From: an uncultured Spirochaetia bacterium
GTDB lineage: Bacteria > Spirochaetota > Spirochaetia > SZUA-6 > Bin103
DNA: 64,000 nt
Direction: 5' to 3'
NCBI GenBank assembly: GCA_958296075.1
Contig: CATQHW010000001.1
Span: forward strand, 248,001 to 312,000
Shown in pieces: positions 27,549 to 38,100 of the stretch. Under the pieces are notes generated by a model. The model was not told where the DNA came from, searched no databases, and was given only the letters and a program-made list of their open reading frames with translations. The position numbers and the translations under genes were made by a program. Numbering within the stretch: position 1 is the stretch's first letter; each line of letters begins with the position of its first letter.

Positions 27549-28715
27549 TCAGCGCGGCATTTTCCGGCCCGGGGTCAGCTCGGTCAGGAACCGTTCAACC
27601 GGCAGGCAGCGGATGCCGTCCCGTTCCAGCGACTCGTCTCCCCGGTACAGGAGGAGCGGCGACGCCTCCGGGTAGTCCGCATGGAACGTCCTGATGCCGC
27701 GGAGATCGTGCGGTCGTAGCGAACGGCTGTTCTTCACTTCGATGGCATGGAACCCGGCGCCGCCGTAGAGCACGAAGTCGACTTCCGAGCCGCCCCGCGT
27801 GCGCCAGAAATAGATGCGGTAATCGGCGTTGCCGTAGCCGACCCACGCGCGCAGGTGCTGCAGGACCAGTCCTTCGAGCGCCGGCCCGGCGATCTCCTCG
27901 CGCGCATCGAGCGGCCCGACAGGGCGCAGCGAGCGGAATATGCCGCAGTCGAAGAAGTAGAGCTTGGCGTGCGTGACCAGGGAGCGCTTGGCGCGGCGCC
28001 GGAACACCGGAAGCCGTGCGGCGATGAGCAGGTCCTCCAGGATGCCGAGATAGGACTCCACGGTGTTGCGGCTGGCCACGCACTCCCGCGCGATCGCCGC
28101 GACGTTGAGCACCTGCGCGTGCGAGAACGACGCGGTCTCCAGGAAGCGGCTGAAGTCGTCGAGGCGCCGGACCAGCCCTTCCGCCTTCACCTCCTGCTGC
28201 AGGTACAGGTCGATGTACCCGCGCAGGGTCCGCTCCGGGGCTTCCGCCATGACCACCAGCGGCACCATGCCGAGCGCCAAGCTCCGTTCCAGGTCGAACC
28301 GCTCGCCCAACTCGGCGGCCATGAAGGGGTGCATCGTGCATAGCACCGCCCGGCCCGCCAGCAGATCGACCCCCTCGCGCCGCAGCTTCCTGGCGCTGGA
28401 GCCGGTCAGGACGAAGCGGATCGACGGGGCGAGCTCCATCTGCTGGTGGACCACCGGGAGGAGCTGCGGGGCGCGTTGGATCTCGTCGATGACGATGGTG
28501 CCCCGGCCGGCGTTCGCCCTGACGAACTCCCGCAGACGTTCCGGCCGGGTGGTGTAGTTGCGCTCGGCTTCCGCGTCCAGGAGGTCGATCCAGGCCGCGT
28601 CCGGATACGCGGCGCGCAGCCATGTCGACTTGCCGGTGCCGCGCGGGCCGAACAGGAAGTAACTGCCTCCCGGATGGTCGAAGAATCTCAGTACTGCTGA
28701 CACAATGGGACGCAA
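27549..28715 (-). CDS. AAA ATPase with DUF4143 domain
   Basis: The protein has 388 residues. The N-terminal AAA_14 domain has FGPRGTGKSTWL (about 23-34) and TIVIDEIQRAP (about 72-82), with sensor TGSSARKL. The C-terminal DUF4143 region has the GSEVDFVLY and AIEVKNS pattern, a restriction-endonuclease-like core. These proteins are widespread in bacteria and archaea and their function is unclear. The neighbours give no operon partner, and the gene is divergent from the FGGY kinase. Confidence 0.85.
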   Translation of the reverse strand: MRPIVSAVLRFFDHPGGSYFLFGPRGTGKSTWLRAAYPDAAWIDLLDAEAERNYTTRPERLREFVRANAGRGTIVIDEIQRAPQLLPVVHQQMELAPSIRFVLTGSSARKLRREGVDLLAGRAVLCTMHPFMAAELGERFDLERSLALGMVPLVVMAEAPERTLRGYIDLYLQQEVKAEGLVRRLDDFSRFLETASFSHAQVLNVAAIARECVASRNTVESYLGILEDLLIAARLPVFRRRAKRSLVTHAKLYFFDCGIFRSLRPVGPLDAREEIAGPALEGLVLQHLRAWVGYGNADYRIYFWRTRGGSEVDFVLYGGAGFHAIEVKNSRSLRPHDLRGIRTFHADYPEASPLLLYRGDESLERDGIRCLPVERFLTELTPGRKMPR

Positions 28716-28799
28716 TATATCAGTTCCACTGCCGAAACCGCACCTGACCCGCGGTCATGGCCGCCGCATCCTGGTATCGTGTCCGTCAGGGTAGCTACG

Positions 28800-30317
28800 A
28801 TGTCAGGGCGGATGCATGAGAGCCGCCGGCGCGCCCGGTATCTGGGCTTGGTCTGTTCGACCACCGAGTGCGGCTTGGCGGCCGCCGGCGACCGCGAGGA
28901 AGGATACGCGAGCGTGCCGATGGCCGGCGCGGTCCGCTGGCGCGGCTGCCCGGCGTTCGATCTGAGCGCGCTGCCGGGCATGGCGCTGGAATTGATCGAG
29001 CGGCTCGGCGACGACGGCTGGGACCTGTCGGAGCCGGGCATTCTGGGCCAGTCGTGGCGGCAGCACGACTTGGTGCTGATCGACGGCGACGGCGAACCGC
29101 TCATCCCGGCGCTGAGCTGGCAGTGCGACCGGGCCACCGCGCAGGCCGCCGCGCTCAACGGCATGCCGGCGTTTCGCGCCGCCGCCGGCGCCGTCGAAGC
29201 GCGCTTCATCGCCGCCAAGCTCCCCTGGGCGCTGGCGCAGGAGCCGCGCCTGCTCGGCCGCCTGCGCGCGGTGATGACCAGCGGCGACTGGCTGGCCGGC
29301 CGGCTCACCGGCGGACGATACCGTCTGGGCTCCTCCGATGCCCTGTCCAACGGACTGCTCGACCAGCGGAGCAAGCGGTTGGCCGCCGAGCCGCTGCGTG
29401 AGGCCGGCCGGCGGCTCGGCGGCTACCTGCGTCCGGAGTGGTTCCCGCCGGTGATCGTCTCGGGCGGCGTGGCCGGCGCGGTCGAGCCGTGCGCGGAGCC
29501 GCCCTGGCGGGAGCTGACCGCACGGCTCCGCGGCTGGCGGGTGACGGCGCCGCTCGGCGACAACCACGCCTCGGCGGCTGGCTGCGGCGCCGCCGAATAC
29601 GACACCATGGTGTTGTCCCTGGGCACCAGCGGCACGGTCAACCTGCCTGCGCCGCACGCCTGCCGGCCGGCCGGAGAGGTCCTGGGGTTCGAGTACTGGG
29701 ACGATCGGCTGTTCCTGCTGATGCTGGCGCAGTGCGGGGCGTGGTACGAACGGTTTCGCGCAGAGGCCGCGCCGGGCATCGACCACGACGAGCTGAACCG
29801 CATGGCGCTCGCCTGCGAGCCGGACCGGATCGTCCGCGTCCCGGAGCCGGCCGGCGCGGGCCCGGTCCTTACGTGGCTGCTCAGTACGGACTTGGCCGCT
29901 GCGGACCTGCCCGCGCAGGCGGCGAGCGCGCAGTGCTCGATCGCCCTGGAGATGCTCGATCGCGCGCGGGCCATGCTGCCGTCGGCGGCCGAGCCGATCC
30001 GCTCCTTCGTGCTGACCGGCGGTCTGTCGCGGTCGCCGCTGATCCGCGGCGTGCTCCATACCGGGCTGCGGATGCTCGCCGAGCGCGACGGCCGGGTGGC
30101 GGCCAACGCCCGCATCCTCCTGAACGACCGTTCGGGCCCGCTCGCCTACAAGACCGACCCGCTCGGCGCGCTGGTCAACGCCCGCATCGCCGGCGGCGGG
30201 CGCAGCGCCCGTGAGGTGATCGCCGCCGACCGGAGCCGGCGGCCATGCGACGCCCCGGAACCCGAACGCGAACGGCGCCTGCGCCGGCTCGTCGAGGAGG
30301 CCGGCCGCACGCTATGA
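28800..30317 (+). CDS. FGGY-family carbohydrate kinase
   Basis: The protein has about 505 residues. Two ASKHA domains are visible: the N-terminal part with LGQSWRQHDLVLID and WQCDR, and the C-terminal part with ATP-site blocks LSLGTSGTVN and SFVLTGGLSRSPLIRGVL. The catalytic Asp region is LGDNHASAAGCGA. The subgroup resembles sedoheptulose/xylulose-type kinases, and the substrate is not assignable. I favour ATG 28800, with AGGG upstream, over GTG 28779. Its stop overlaps the next gene as ATGA, so the two act in one sugar or sugar-acid pathway. Confidence 0.85.
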   Translation: MSGRMHESRRRARYLGLVCSTTECGLAAAGDREEGYASVPMAGAVRWRGCPAFDLSALPGMALELIERLGDDGWDLSEPGILGQSWRQHDLVLIDGDGEPLIPALSWQCDRATAQAAALNGMPAFRAAAGAVEARFIAAKLPWALAQEPRLLGRLRAVMTSGDWLAGRLTGGRYRLGSSDALSNGLLDQRSKRLAAEPLREAGRRLGGYLRPEWFPPVIVSGGVAGAVEPCAEPPWRELTARLRGWRVTAPLGDNHASAAGCGAAEYDTMVLSLGTSGTVNLPAPHACRPAGEVLGFEYWDDRLFLLMLAQCGAWYERFRAEAAPGIDHDELNRMALACEPDRIVRVPEPAGAGPVLTWLLSTDLAAADLPAQAASAQCSIALEMLDRARAMLPSAAEPIRSFVLTGGLSRSPLIRGVLHTGLRMLAERDGRVAANARILLNDRSGPLAYKTDPLGALVNARIAGGGRSAREVIAADRSRRPCDAPEPERERRLRRLVEEAGRTL

Positions 30318-31513
30318 TCGCAGCGGCCGTCCAGCGTATGAAGATCACCTCCGTCGAAACGCTCTGCCTGTCGCGCCGCCACGAACTGGAACGCCGGTGG
30401 ATTACCGCCTCCTTCCGAGCGGTCAAGGCCGACTGCTCGATCGTCGTCATCGACACGGACGCCGGCGTTCGCGGCATCGCCGAGCCGAGCGCCTATGGCG
30501 ACCCGCCCCGCATCCGCGAGCGCGTCGCCGAGCTGGCGGGCGGGCTGATCGGCCGCGATCCGCTGGATCCCGACATCGCGCCGCGCCTTACCGGGAGCGA
30601 TCGGAGCGACGACATCCCGCTGGCCGGCATCGACTGCGCCCTCTGGGACCTGCGCGCCCGCATCGCCGGCCGGCCGGTGAGCGCACTGCTCGCCGCCGCC
30701 GGCGGCCCCGCCACCGACCCGCCGCTGGAACGCGTGCGGCTGTACGCCTCCGGCGGCGTCAGCTACGACTGGGATGGCGATCCCGGACAGCTCGTGCGGG
30801 AGGCGCTCACCCACGTCGCCGCCGGCTATACCGCATTCAAGATGCGCGTCGGCACCGAATGGAGCCGGTCCGGGGTGACCGCGGCGCGCATGATCGACCT
30901 GCTGCGGCGCGTGACCGATGCGGTGGACGGCCGCATGGAGCTGATGCTCGACGGCAACTGCCGGCTGAACGAAGCGGACGCCCACGCGATCGCCGGCGCG
31001 CTGGACGAGCTGGGCTGGACGTGGTTCGAGGAGCCGATGCCGCGCGATCCGGCGACCTACGCGCGGCTCAACCGCGCCGTGGACCTGCCGATCACCGGCG
31101 GCGAGGTCTTCACGCGGGCCGAGCAGTTCGACCCCTATCTGGAGGCAGGAGCACTGGCGATCGCGCAGCCCGACGTGGGCGTCTGCGGCATCGGCGAGTG
31201 GCTGCGCACCGTCGAGCGCGCCCACCGGTGCGGCGTCGACGTCTGCCCGCACTCCTGGCACAACGGCCTGTTGGCGGTCGCCCACGCCCACGCGGTCGCC
31301 GCGTTGCCCCGGCCGCGCGTGCTGGAGCTGTGCATGGTGCAGGGCCCGCTGCAGTGGGGCATCCTGCGCGACCCGCCGGCGATCGAGGACGGCCATCTGG
31401 TGCTGCCGGCCGGACCCGGCTGGGGCGTCGAGCTGGCCGGCGACCTGGAAGCGCGCTTCCCGTACCTCGACGGCGACTACTCGGCGCCGCTCGACGGCCC
31501 CACTGACCGCTAG
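30314..31513 (+). CDS. Enolase-superfamily sugar-acid dehydratase/racemase (MR/MLE type)
   Basis: The protein has 399 residues from the ATGA overlap with the kinase gene (ATG 30338 is an alternative). The N-terminal capping domain is followed by a barrel with KMRVG (general base position), metal ligands in LMLDGN (Asp), WFEEPM (Glu) and ITGGE (Glu), and the barrel-strand-7 HSWHNGLL. It abstracts a proton alpha to a carboxylate, probably as an acid-sugar dehydratase. Coupling with an FGGY kinase supports sugar-acid catabolism. Confidence 0.88.
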   Translation: MIAAAVQRMKITSVETLCLSRRHELERRWITASFRAVKADCSIVVIDTDAGVRGIAEPSAYGDPPRIRERVAELAGGLIGRDPLDPDIAPRLTGSDRSDDIPLAGIDCALWDLRARIAGRPVSALLAAAGGPATDPPLERVRLYASGGVSYDWDGDPGQLVREALTHVAAGYTAFKMRVGTEWSRSGVTAARMIDLLRRVTDAVDGRMELMLDGNCRLNEADAHAIAGALDELGWTWFEEPMPRDPATYARLNRAVDLPITGGEVFTRAEQFDPYLEAGALAIAQPDVGVCGIGEWLRTVERAHRCGVDVCPHSWHNGLLAVAHAHAVAALPRPRVLELCMVQGPLQWGILRDPPAIEDGHLVLPAGPGWGVELAGDLEARFPYLDGDYSAPLDGPTDR

Positions 31514-31589
31514 CTACCCGCCGGCCCGGCGATCGCGCGCCCGTTGTTGCAGTGGTCCGACGCCGATACGATGCGGTCCTCGGATCACC

Positions 31590-32052
31590 GTGCGCTTCTT
31601 CAACACGAGTGGGCCGGTAGTCGCTGCCGACCACTACTGCATCCCACCCCTGGGCGGAGTCGGACCCGAAGCCGCTGGTCCTGCTGATCGACGAAGTCGA
31701 CGCGCTCGAAGGCGACTCACTGCTGTCGGTGCTGCGCCAGCTTCGGGCCGGTTTACGTACTGCGGCCGAGGAGCTACCCACAGAGCGTGATCCTGTGTGG
31801 GGTGACGTGGCCGCAGGGCGGCGACGGAGGTGGCGCGGCGCAGTACGTGATCGAGTGCAAGGTACGGTACGGGAGCCTCGATCAGACCATCGCCGAAGGG
31901 TGGAGCAGACGGCCGGCTACGTCGATCGCTGCGGGGCGGCGGCCGGACACCTAGTGGTCTTCGATCGCCGCGAAGACAGAAGCTGGGAAGAAAAGCTGTT
32001 CCGCCGCCGGGAGTCAGTCGGCGCGGTCACCATCGACGTGTGGGGCATGTAG
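31590..32052 (+). pseudogene. Decayed AAA-like ATPase with C-terminal PD-(D/E)XK domain
   Basis: The intact N-terminal motif of the family (RFFNTSGPVVAADHYCIPPL, from GTG 31590) jumps directly to the Walker B block LVLLIDEVDALEGDSLLSVL, so the P-loop region is deleted. Downstream, family sequence continues only by changing frames: SYPQSVILCGV, then AAQYVIECKVRYGSLDQTI, then GHLVVFDRREDRSWEEKLF ending VWGM and a stop. At least three disruptions make it non-functional. This fills the 550-bp gap between the enolase-family gene and phyH. Confidence 0.8.
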
Positions 32053-32062
32053 CCGTCCTCCG

Positions 32063-32926
32063 TCAGCAACTCACGTCGCGGCCGTCCGCGCCGAACACGG
32101 CCAGGCGAGCCGCCCGGCTGGTGGGCTGCGCGGAGGCGGGCCGGTAGTGGAACTGCACCGCGCGGCGGCGCTGCCCGGTCCGGTTTGGCGCAGTGCCGTG
32201 ATGGGTCAGGCTGGTGAAGAACAGACAGCCGCCCGGCTGCAGCGGCACGGCCAACGACCCGTGCGGGTTTACGTGGTCGTCGCAGATCTGCCAGTCGCGG
32301 CGCTGGAAGTGGACCACCGGCCCGCGGCGGTTCGAGCCCGGCTTGACGACCATGCAGCCGTTGTCGGTGGTGGACGGGTCCAGGGCGATCCAGACGCCGA
32401 TCACCGGCGTCTCAAGCGGCAGATCGAAATAGGCGTGGTCCTGGTGCCACGGCTTCTCGCGGCCGATGCGTGGCGGCTTGAGCAGCGCCATGTCCTGGAA
32501 CAGCACCGGTTCCGCGCCGATCAGGCGGCGCACCGTGTCCAGCAGGCCGGTGTCCGCCGACAGCGACCGCAGCCGCTCGTCGCTCTTCACGAACCACATG
32601 AACTTGCGCACGTAGTCCTGACGTTCCTGCGCGGGCATGCCGTCGAGCGCGGCCGGGTCCACGCTCGGCTCGTACTGCACGTCGTACGGCGCGCCGCCGG
32701 ATGCGGGCCGGCTCGAAGCCAGCAGGTCCAGCAGTCCGTCCAGCGCGGCCTGCACCCGGTCGGCGCCGAACGCCCGGTGCACGACCAGCCAGCCCTGCTC
32801 CCGGAAGCGGGCCACCTCGGCTCCGGTCACCGCGCCGAACCCCGTCACCCCGTCCCCCAGACCGTCGTAGCGGTAGAGATCGGCCCGCCCGGACTCCGGC
32901 GCGACCGCCGCGTGCGCTGCCACCAT
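32063..32926 (-). CDS. Phytanoyl-CoA dioxygenase (PhyH) family protein
   Basis: The 287-residue Fe(II)/2-oxoglutarate oxygenase has the iron-binding HxD in KPWHQDHAYFD, the distal His in SLTHHGTAPN, and an Arg several residues on for 2-oxoglutarate. It hydroxylates small organic substrates, and the specific one is unknown. It is divergent from xylA across 77 bp, so a shared promoter region is possible. Confidence 0.88.
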   Translation of the reverse strand: MVAAHAAVAPESGRADLYRYDGLGDGVTGFGAVTGAEVARFREQGWLVVHRAFGADRVQAALDGLLDLLASSRPASGGAPYDVQYEPSVDPAALDGMPAQERQDYVRKFMWFVKSDERLRSLSADTGLLDTVRRLIGAEPVLFQDMALLKPPRIGREKPWHQDHAYFDLPLETPVIGVWIALDPSTTDNGCMVVKPGSNRRGPVVHFQRRDWQICDDHVNPHGSLAVPLQPGGCLFFTSLTHHGTAPNRTGQRRRAVQFHYRPASAQPTSRAARLAVFGADGRDVSC

Positions 32927-33003
32927 GGTGCGGCGACCATAGCACGACGCCGGTCCGTATGGCGGCAGAGCCTGACCGCGGCCGATGATGCTACCGTCGC
33001 GGC

Positions 33004-34314
33004 ATGAACGGATTCCCCGGCGCGCAGCGCATCCCCTACGAGGGCCCCGACTCGAAGAACCCGCTGGCGTTCCGCTGGTACGACGCGGACGAGGTGGTCG
33101 CGGGGCGGACGATGCGCGAGCACCTGCGGTTCAGCACCGTCTACTGGCACACCTTCCGCGCGACCGGCGCGGATCCCTTCGGAGCGCCCACCCTGCAGCG
33201 GCCGTGGGATGACGGCAGTGACTCGGTCGAAAACGCCCGCGAGCGCGTGCACGTCGCCTTCGAGTTCATGGCCAGGCTGGGCACCCCCTTCTACGCTTTT
33301 CACGACCGCGACGTCGCTCCCGAGGGCGCATCGCTGCGCCAGACCAATCGCAACCTGGACGCCGTGGTGGAGGCGCTCGAGGCGGAGCAGGAGCGGACCG
33401 GCATCCGCCTGCTGTGGGGTACCGCCAACCTGTTCAGCCACCCGCGCTACGTGCACGGCGCCGCCACGAGCTGCAATGCCGACGCCTTCGCCTTCGCCGC
33501 CGCGCAGGTCAAGAAGTGCATGGAGGTGACGCGCGAGCTAGGCGGGCAGAACTACGTCTTCTGGGGCGGCCGAGAGGGATACCAGACCCTGCTGAACACC
33601 GACATGAAGCGCGAGTTGGACCACCAGGGACGGTTCCTGCACCTGGCGGCCGACCATGCCGACCGCATTGGCTTCACCGGCACGCTGCTGCTCGAACCGA
33701 AGCCCAAGGAGCCGACCAAGCACCAGTACGACTCCGACGCCGCCGCCTGCATCAACTTCCTGCGCGCCTACGGGCTGACCGACCGATTCAAGCTCAATAT
33801 CGAGACCAACCACGCCACGCTGGCCGGTCACGAGATGGCGCACGAGCTGGAGTACGCCGCCCACCAGGGGCTGCTCGGCTCGATCGACGCCAACACCGGC
33901 GACCTGCTGCTCGGCTGGGATACCGACCAGTTCCCGACCAGCTTCTACCTGACCGCGCAGGTCATGCTGATCCTGCTCAACTACGGCGGCATAGCGCCCG
34001 GCGGCATTAATTTCGACGCCAAGGTACGGCGCGAAAGCTTCGAGCCAATCGACCTGTTCCACGCCCATATCGGCGGCATGGACGCGTTCGCGCGCGGGCT
34101 GAAGATCGCCGCGGCTATTCGCGCCGACGGCGATCTGCGCTCGTTCGTGCAGGAGCGCTACGCGAGCTGGGATTCGGGCATCGGCGCCCGTATCGAGTCG
34201 GGGCAGGCAGACTTCGCGTCACTCGAAGCGTATCTGCTGGAGAAGGGCGAGATCGCCCCTAACGCCAGCGGCCGGCAGGAGATGCTGGAGCACCTCTTCA
34301 ACCGCTACCTGTAG
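33004..34314 (+). CDS. xylA: Xylose isomerase
   Basis: The 436-residue class II xylose isomerase has the catalytic FHDRD, WGGREGY, the metal-binding [14 protein letters not shown] and [11 protein letters not shown], and SIDANTGD with WDTDQFPT. It interconverts D-xylose and D-xylulose (also glucose/fructose). No xylB is immediately adjacent, and the FGGY kinase at 28800 is 2.7 kb upstream on the same strand. Confidence 0.97.
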   Translation: MNGFPGAQRIPYEGPDSKNPLAFRWYDADEVVAGRTMREHLRFSTVYWHTFRATGADPFGAPTLQRPWDDGSDSVENARERVHVAFEFMARLGTPFYAFHDRDVAPEGASLRQTNRNLDAVVEALEAEQERTGIRLLWGTANLFSHPRYVHGAATSCNADAFAFAAAQVKKCMEVTRELGGQNYVFWGGREGYQTLLNTDMKRELDHQGRFLHLAADHADRIGFTGTLLLEPKPKEPTKHQYDSDAAACINFLRAYGLTDRFKLNIETNHATLAGHEMAHELEYAAHQGLLGSIDANTGDLLLGWDTDQFPTSFYLTAQVMLILLNYGGIAPGGINFDAKVRRESFEPIDLFHAHIGGMDAFARGLKIAAAIRADGDLRSFVQERYASWDSGIGARIESGQADFASLEAYLLEKGEIAPNASGRQEMLEHLFNRYL

Positions 34315-34324
34315 CCGCGCGCGG

Positions 34325-34999
34325 TCAGGTCAGTCGACTTCCAGCGGCGTGCGCGTCCAGTTGATACCAAGTCACCTCGTCCGCTTCAAAGCGATCGTGA
34401 ATGCGATCGTCGTACCGCAGCCCGGCTACCGCCGCGTACGCCCGGCGGCCCGTGAAACGGGTCAGCAGCGCGGCGTTGCGAAGCGCCCGCGTCGTGTCCC
34501 TGCCGTTGGCGGTAAACGATATTTCCGCGGCGAGGTAACAACGCTCCTGCGCTTTGTCGCTCGCTTCCATGACCAGATCGGCTCGCCGGAAGCTGCGCAG
34601 ATCGCCGGTAGGGATGCCAGTGGTGTCGCTCGCCCGCACGAGTTCTCTGATCTCCGCGTCGGTGAGGACCCGAATGAAGGTGAGTCCGCTCTCCTCGGCG
34701 ATCAGGTCCGCTTCCCGCACCGCGGCGTTTCTGGCGTGCGCGGCCTTGATCGGGGCAAGGTCACGCTCAATCCGATCGAAGCGGCGGTCGACGGCCACGA
34801 ACCGACGGTCGACGTCTGCGAACCGACGGTCGATCTCTTCGAAGCGGCGTTTCGTAGCCGCCATGAACTCCGCCAAGATCTTCGGCAGCTCCAGCAGCTC
34901 ACGGGTCAGCAGTCGAGCGCGCAGGGGCTCGAGCCACTCGGGATTCTCGTCGAGCGCTCGGACGATGTCCTCAATGGTCGTGATCGTGGGCGCGGACAT
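34325..34999 (-). CDS. Coiled-coil protein with PD-(D/E)XK-like C-terminal domain
   Basis: The protein has 224 residues. Residues 50-85 are a run of heptads with repeated RRFxxVD units, encoded by 21-bp imperfect repeats (34778-34861). The C-terminal half has DLVMEAS followed by CYLAAEISFTA, the strand layout of DUF1626/DUF3782-type PD-(D/E)XK proteins. The usual E-x-K lysine is replaced (EIS), so nuclease activity is doubtful. Function is unknown. Confidence 0.65.
   Translation of the reverse strand: MSAPTITTIEDIVRALDENPEWLEPLRARLLTRELLELPKILAEFMAATKRRFEEIDRRFADVDRRFVAVDRRFDRIERDLAPIKAAHARNAAVREADLIAEESGLTFIRVLTDAEIRELVRASDTTGIPTGDLRSFRRADLVMEASDKAQERCYLAAEISFTANGRDTTRALRNAALLTRFTGRRAYAAVAGLRYDDRIHDRFEADEVTWYQLDAHAAGSRLT
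34778..34861. repeat. Four imperfect 21-bp tandem repeats inside a coiled-coil gene
   Basis: Units begin at 34778, 34799, 34820 and 34841. The first three share GGTCGA-centred sequence, and the fourth is degenerate. Each encodes one heptad on the minus strand, so the repeat can change coiled-coil length in whole heptads. Confidence 0.65.
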
Positions 35000-35128
35000 C
35001 CATTACACCATGGCACCCGCCCTGGCACCCGGTCAACCCAGCCCGTTGGCCACCGCCTTCTGCCGATGGAAGCAGGACCGCGTTGCCCCACACGGAACTA
35101 CCGAACGCGGAGGTGGTGCGGCGCGTGG

Positions 35129-38100
35129 CTATGGCGACAGGTTGACCGTCGAAGGTCGGCTCCTGCCCTCAGAGAAGAACAGGCCCTTGAAGCGCTCCAT
35201 CTGCTTGATCCGGTCGATCAGCGCACGCTCCTGCTGGGAGTTGGAAACGTTCCTGACCAGGAAGCGGGCATCTGTCTCGGTCAGGCGCAGGACCAGGTAG
35301 TTGGCGATCGCCGAGAATACCGAGACGTTGAAATCGCGCGCCTCCTGTGACGCAAGTACCAGTGAGATGCCGTACTTGCGGCACTCCTTCGCCATCGTCG
35401 GGATGAGCCGCAACCGCGCCGCGCGGTGTGCCTCGTCGAACACCAGCGCGTGGGTGATGCGATCCTGAGTGCCGCGCCGGAACATCTCCTTGTACAAGCC
35501 GTAGAACACCAGCGACGCAAACGCCCGCTGCAGGTTCTCGTTCTGCGTCGTGTGGATGCGGATGACGGTAGGCTGGTCGTGGTCCCACAGGGTGCGGTGC
35601 GACTCCCGAACGTGAAAGAATCCGTAGTCGTCGAGTTCGTTGAGGCGAGCGAGCAGGGTGCTCAGCCCTCGGTCGGGCTTGGGTTGGGCGCGCAGTATCT
35701 CGACGAAGCGAATGAACGACGGCTCGGCGGCGCCGGCGCGTGCGCCGGCGGGTCCCCACCCAGCTTCCACGAAGCTCTCCTTGACCGCGGTCCGCACGCG
35801 CTCTCCCTGGAGGTCTCCGAGCTCGGGGTAGATCGCCGTGAAGATGTCCCGCAGGTCGGCTGCTATGTCCAGATGCGGCACGCGTGAGGTGCGGTCGATC
35901 ACCTGTAGAGGATGGAACTCCAGTCCGTCGAAGTCGATGAAGCGAACGGACTCGACGGTCTGGGCGAGCCGCTCGTCGATGTCCTGATGGTAGGAAAAGA
36001 CGATCGGCCGCACCTGCACGGCCACCAGTTGCCGGCACAGATTCAGCAGACAGGTAGTCTTACCCATCCCTGGCAGTCCGGCGATCAGGAGATGGGGATT
36101 GCCCTGCACCGTCAGCGGCCAGTCGACGGTGCCGTTGTTCCGGGCATCGGCGCCCAGACGTACAACGGGTATGGTCCGTTCCGCACCCTCGGCGGCGGCA
36201 AGCGGACTGTCGGGAGAGGCCGGAGCGCCCGGTTCAGGTTGACGCACGGGTGCGGCCGGTTCTCGCGTCGATGTATCCGCCGGAGCCGGCTCGAAGCGGA
36301 AGTCCGAGTCCGGCAGGCGGCCCGGACCGAACAGGTATATCTTCGTCTCCCACTCGTTCGGGGAAATCTGCAGCGGACGCTCGCTCACGTAGTCCGGACA
36401 GAATACCCAGCCTCGGTCATCGCTGGGCTCGGTTGCAAGGGTGTAGTCTCCGCCACGTTCGATCATGCGGTCGATCTCGGCAACCAGCACCGCGTGCCGT
36501 TCCGCCGGCAGGGTGTGCCGGTGCGCCTTGTCGGCGTAGAAGCGCAGCACACGCGCCAGCTTGGCGCGACGGATTGCCCGGAAGGTGGCACAGACGTCGT
36601 CGTGACCGTACCACTGGAACCACCGCGAGCGGAGTCCCATGATCTGCCGGCGGATGCCGGTGAGAACCTCGGGCGATCTCGCCGTCCGTAGATGACGGCG
36701 GTACTTCACTTCGATGAAGCGGAACAGCAACCCGCCGCGCGGCCGGGACGAGACATAGATCATATCGGGGCGGCGGCGCTCCTGTTCATCCTCGTCATCT
36801 TCGTTTTCTGACGCCGACAAGGGGGGCAGCAGGTCGCGCACGTCGTCCACCGGGATGATGAATCCGTCCCGGAGCGAAAACCAGCAATCGTCGTTCGGCG
36901 CGGTGTGCGTGCAGTTGGCATGAGCTACGGCGAGCGCAATCAGTTCGGACGTGGCCGGCCGATGGCCGGTCAGACGAATGGCAAGCCGGCCGCTGAGCGC
37001 CTTCAGGTGCGCCATCAGGAACTCGGCGTTGCGGCGGCTGCGACTCAACCCCATCTGGTCGAGGGCGAGGTCGAGCAGGCTGCGGACCTCTTCCAGGTTG
37101 GCGGTGGAGGTGATCAACTGCAGGCAGCCGAGCTCCTCGCGCTCCGGCACGCAATCGATGACGTAGGCATCGTAGATCGCCGGGTGGTCGCGCGGCGAAT
37201 CGAAATACTCGATGCCGGCGTTCCGGTCCAGCGTCACTACCCAGTCGCACAACCGGTGCAACGCTTCGAGGCTGTCCGCCTTTTCGCCGGAGAGCTCCGT
37301 CTGCAACACGGGCGCATCCGATTCCATGCCGAGGTGACGGACTACGGCTCGCTGTATCGCATTCTGCAGGCGCGTGAGGGCGTCTGTGTGAATCCTGTTC
37401 GACGGGTGCTTTTCGCCCTTGCTCGCTGGTAAGACAGTACTGGTCCAGCGCGGCGCAGGCAGGCTCGCGTACTGTCGCTCGTAGAACGACACCAGTCCGA
37501 ACGCGTGATACGGCCGGGTCGAAGGAGCCAAGGGTGCATGGTCGGCGCTCACCCGGGATTCGAAGGTATCGAAGGCGATCGCCACGTGCGCTGCCGTCTT
37601 CGGATCCTGCGGATCCTTGCGCGCCCAGCGCAGCCGGGGCAGATTGACGCCGCCGGGAAGGCTCACGGATTCCAGCATCCAACGGTCATCTTCGGCCAGC
37701 ACGCCGGTACCACTGCGCCGTTTCTCGCGCGCGTCGGCGACGAAGCGCCCGGAGACGCCTCGCTGCGCCGCTGACGGATACAGCTCCAGCGAGAATACCG
37801 GTGCCGCCGGCGGCTCATCCGCGTCCTCTGCGTCGCCATCCACGGGTCGGTAGTGGCGGTGGACCTCGCCGAGCGCCCGCGTCACCGTCATGCCGTCGCC
37901 GGCGCGCAGGGCGTGCACCCGCAGCAACCGCGCCGTGTCGTGGCACTCCAGGTACTTGAGCAGTTCGTTTCCCAGGACCGTAGCGCTCTGCCCGCCTACC
38001 GTGGGCGCGGCGTCAGCCGCCCCGTTGTCACCGAGAGCGCGCGCCAGCAGCGCCACGGCGGCCTTCGGCTCGCGATCGCCATCCGGCACCATGCCGACCG

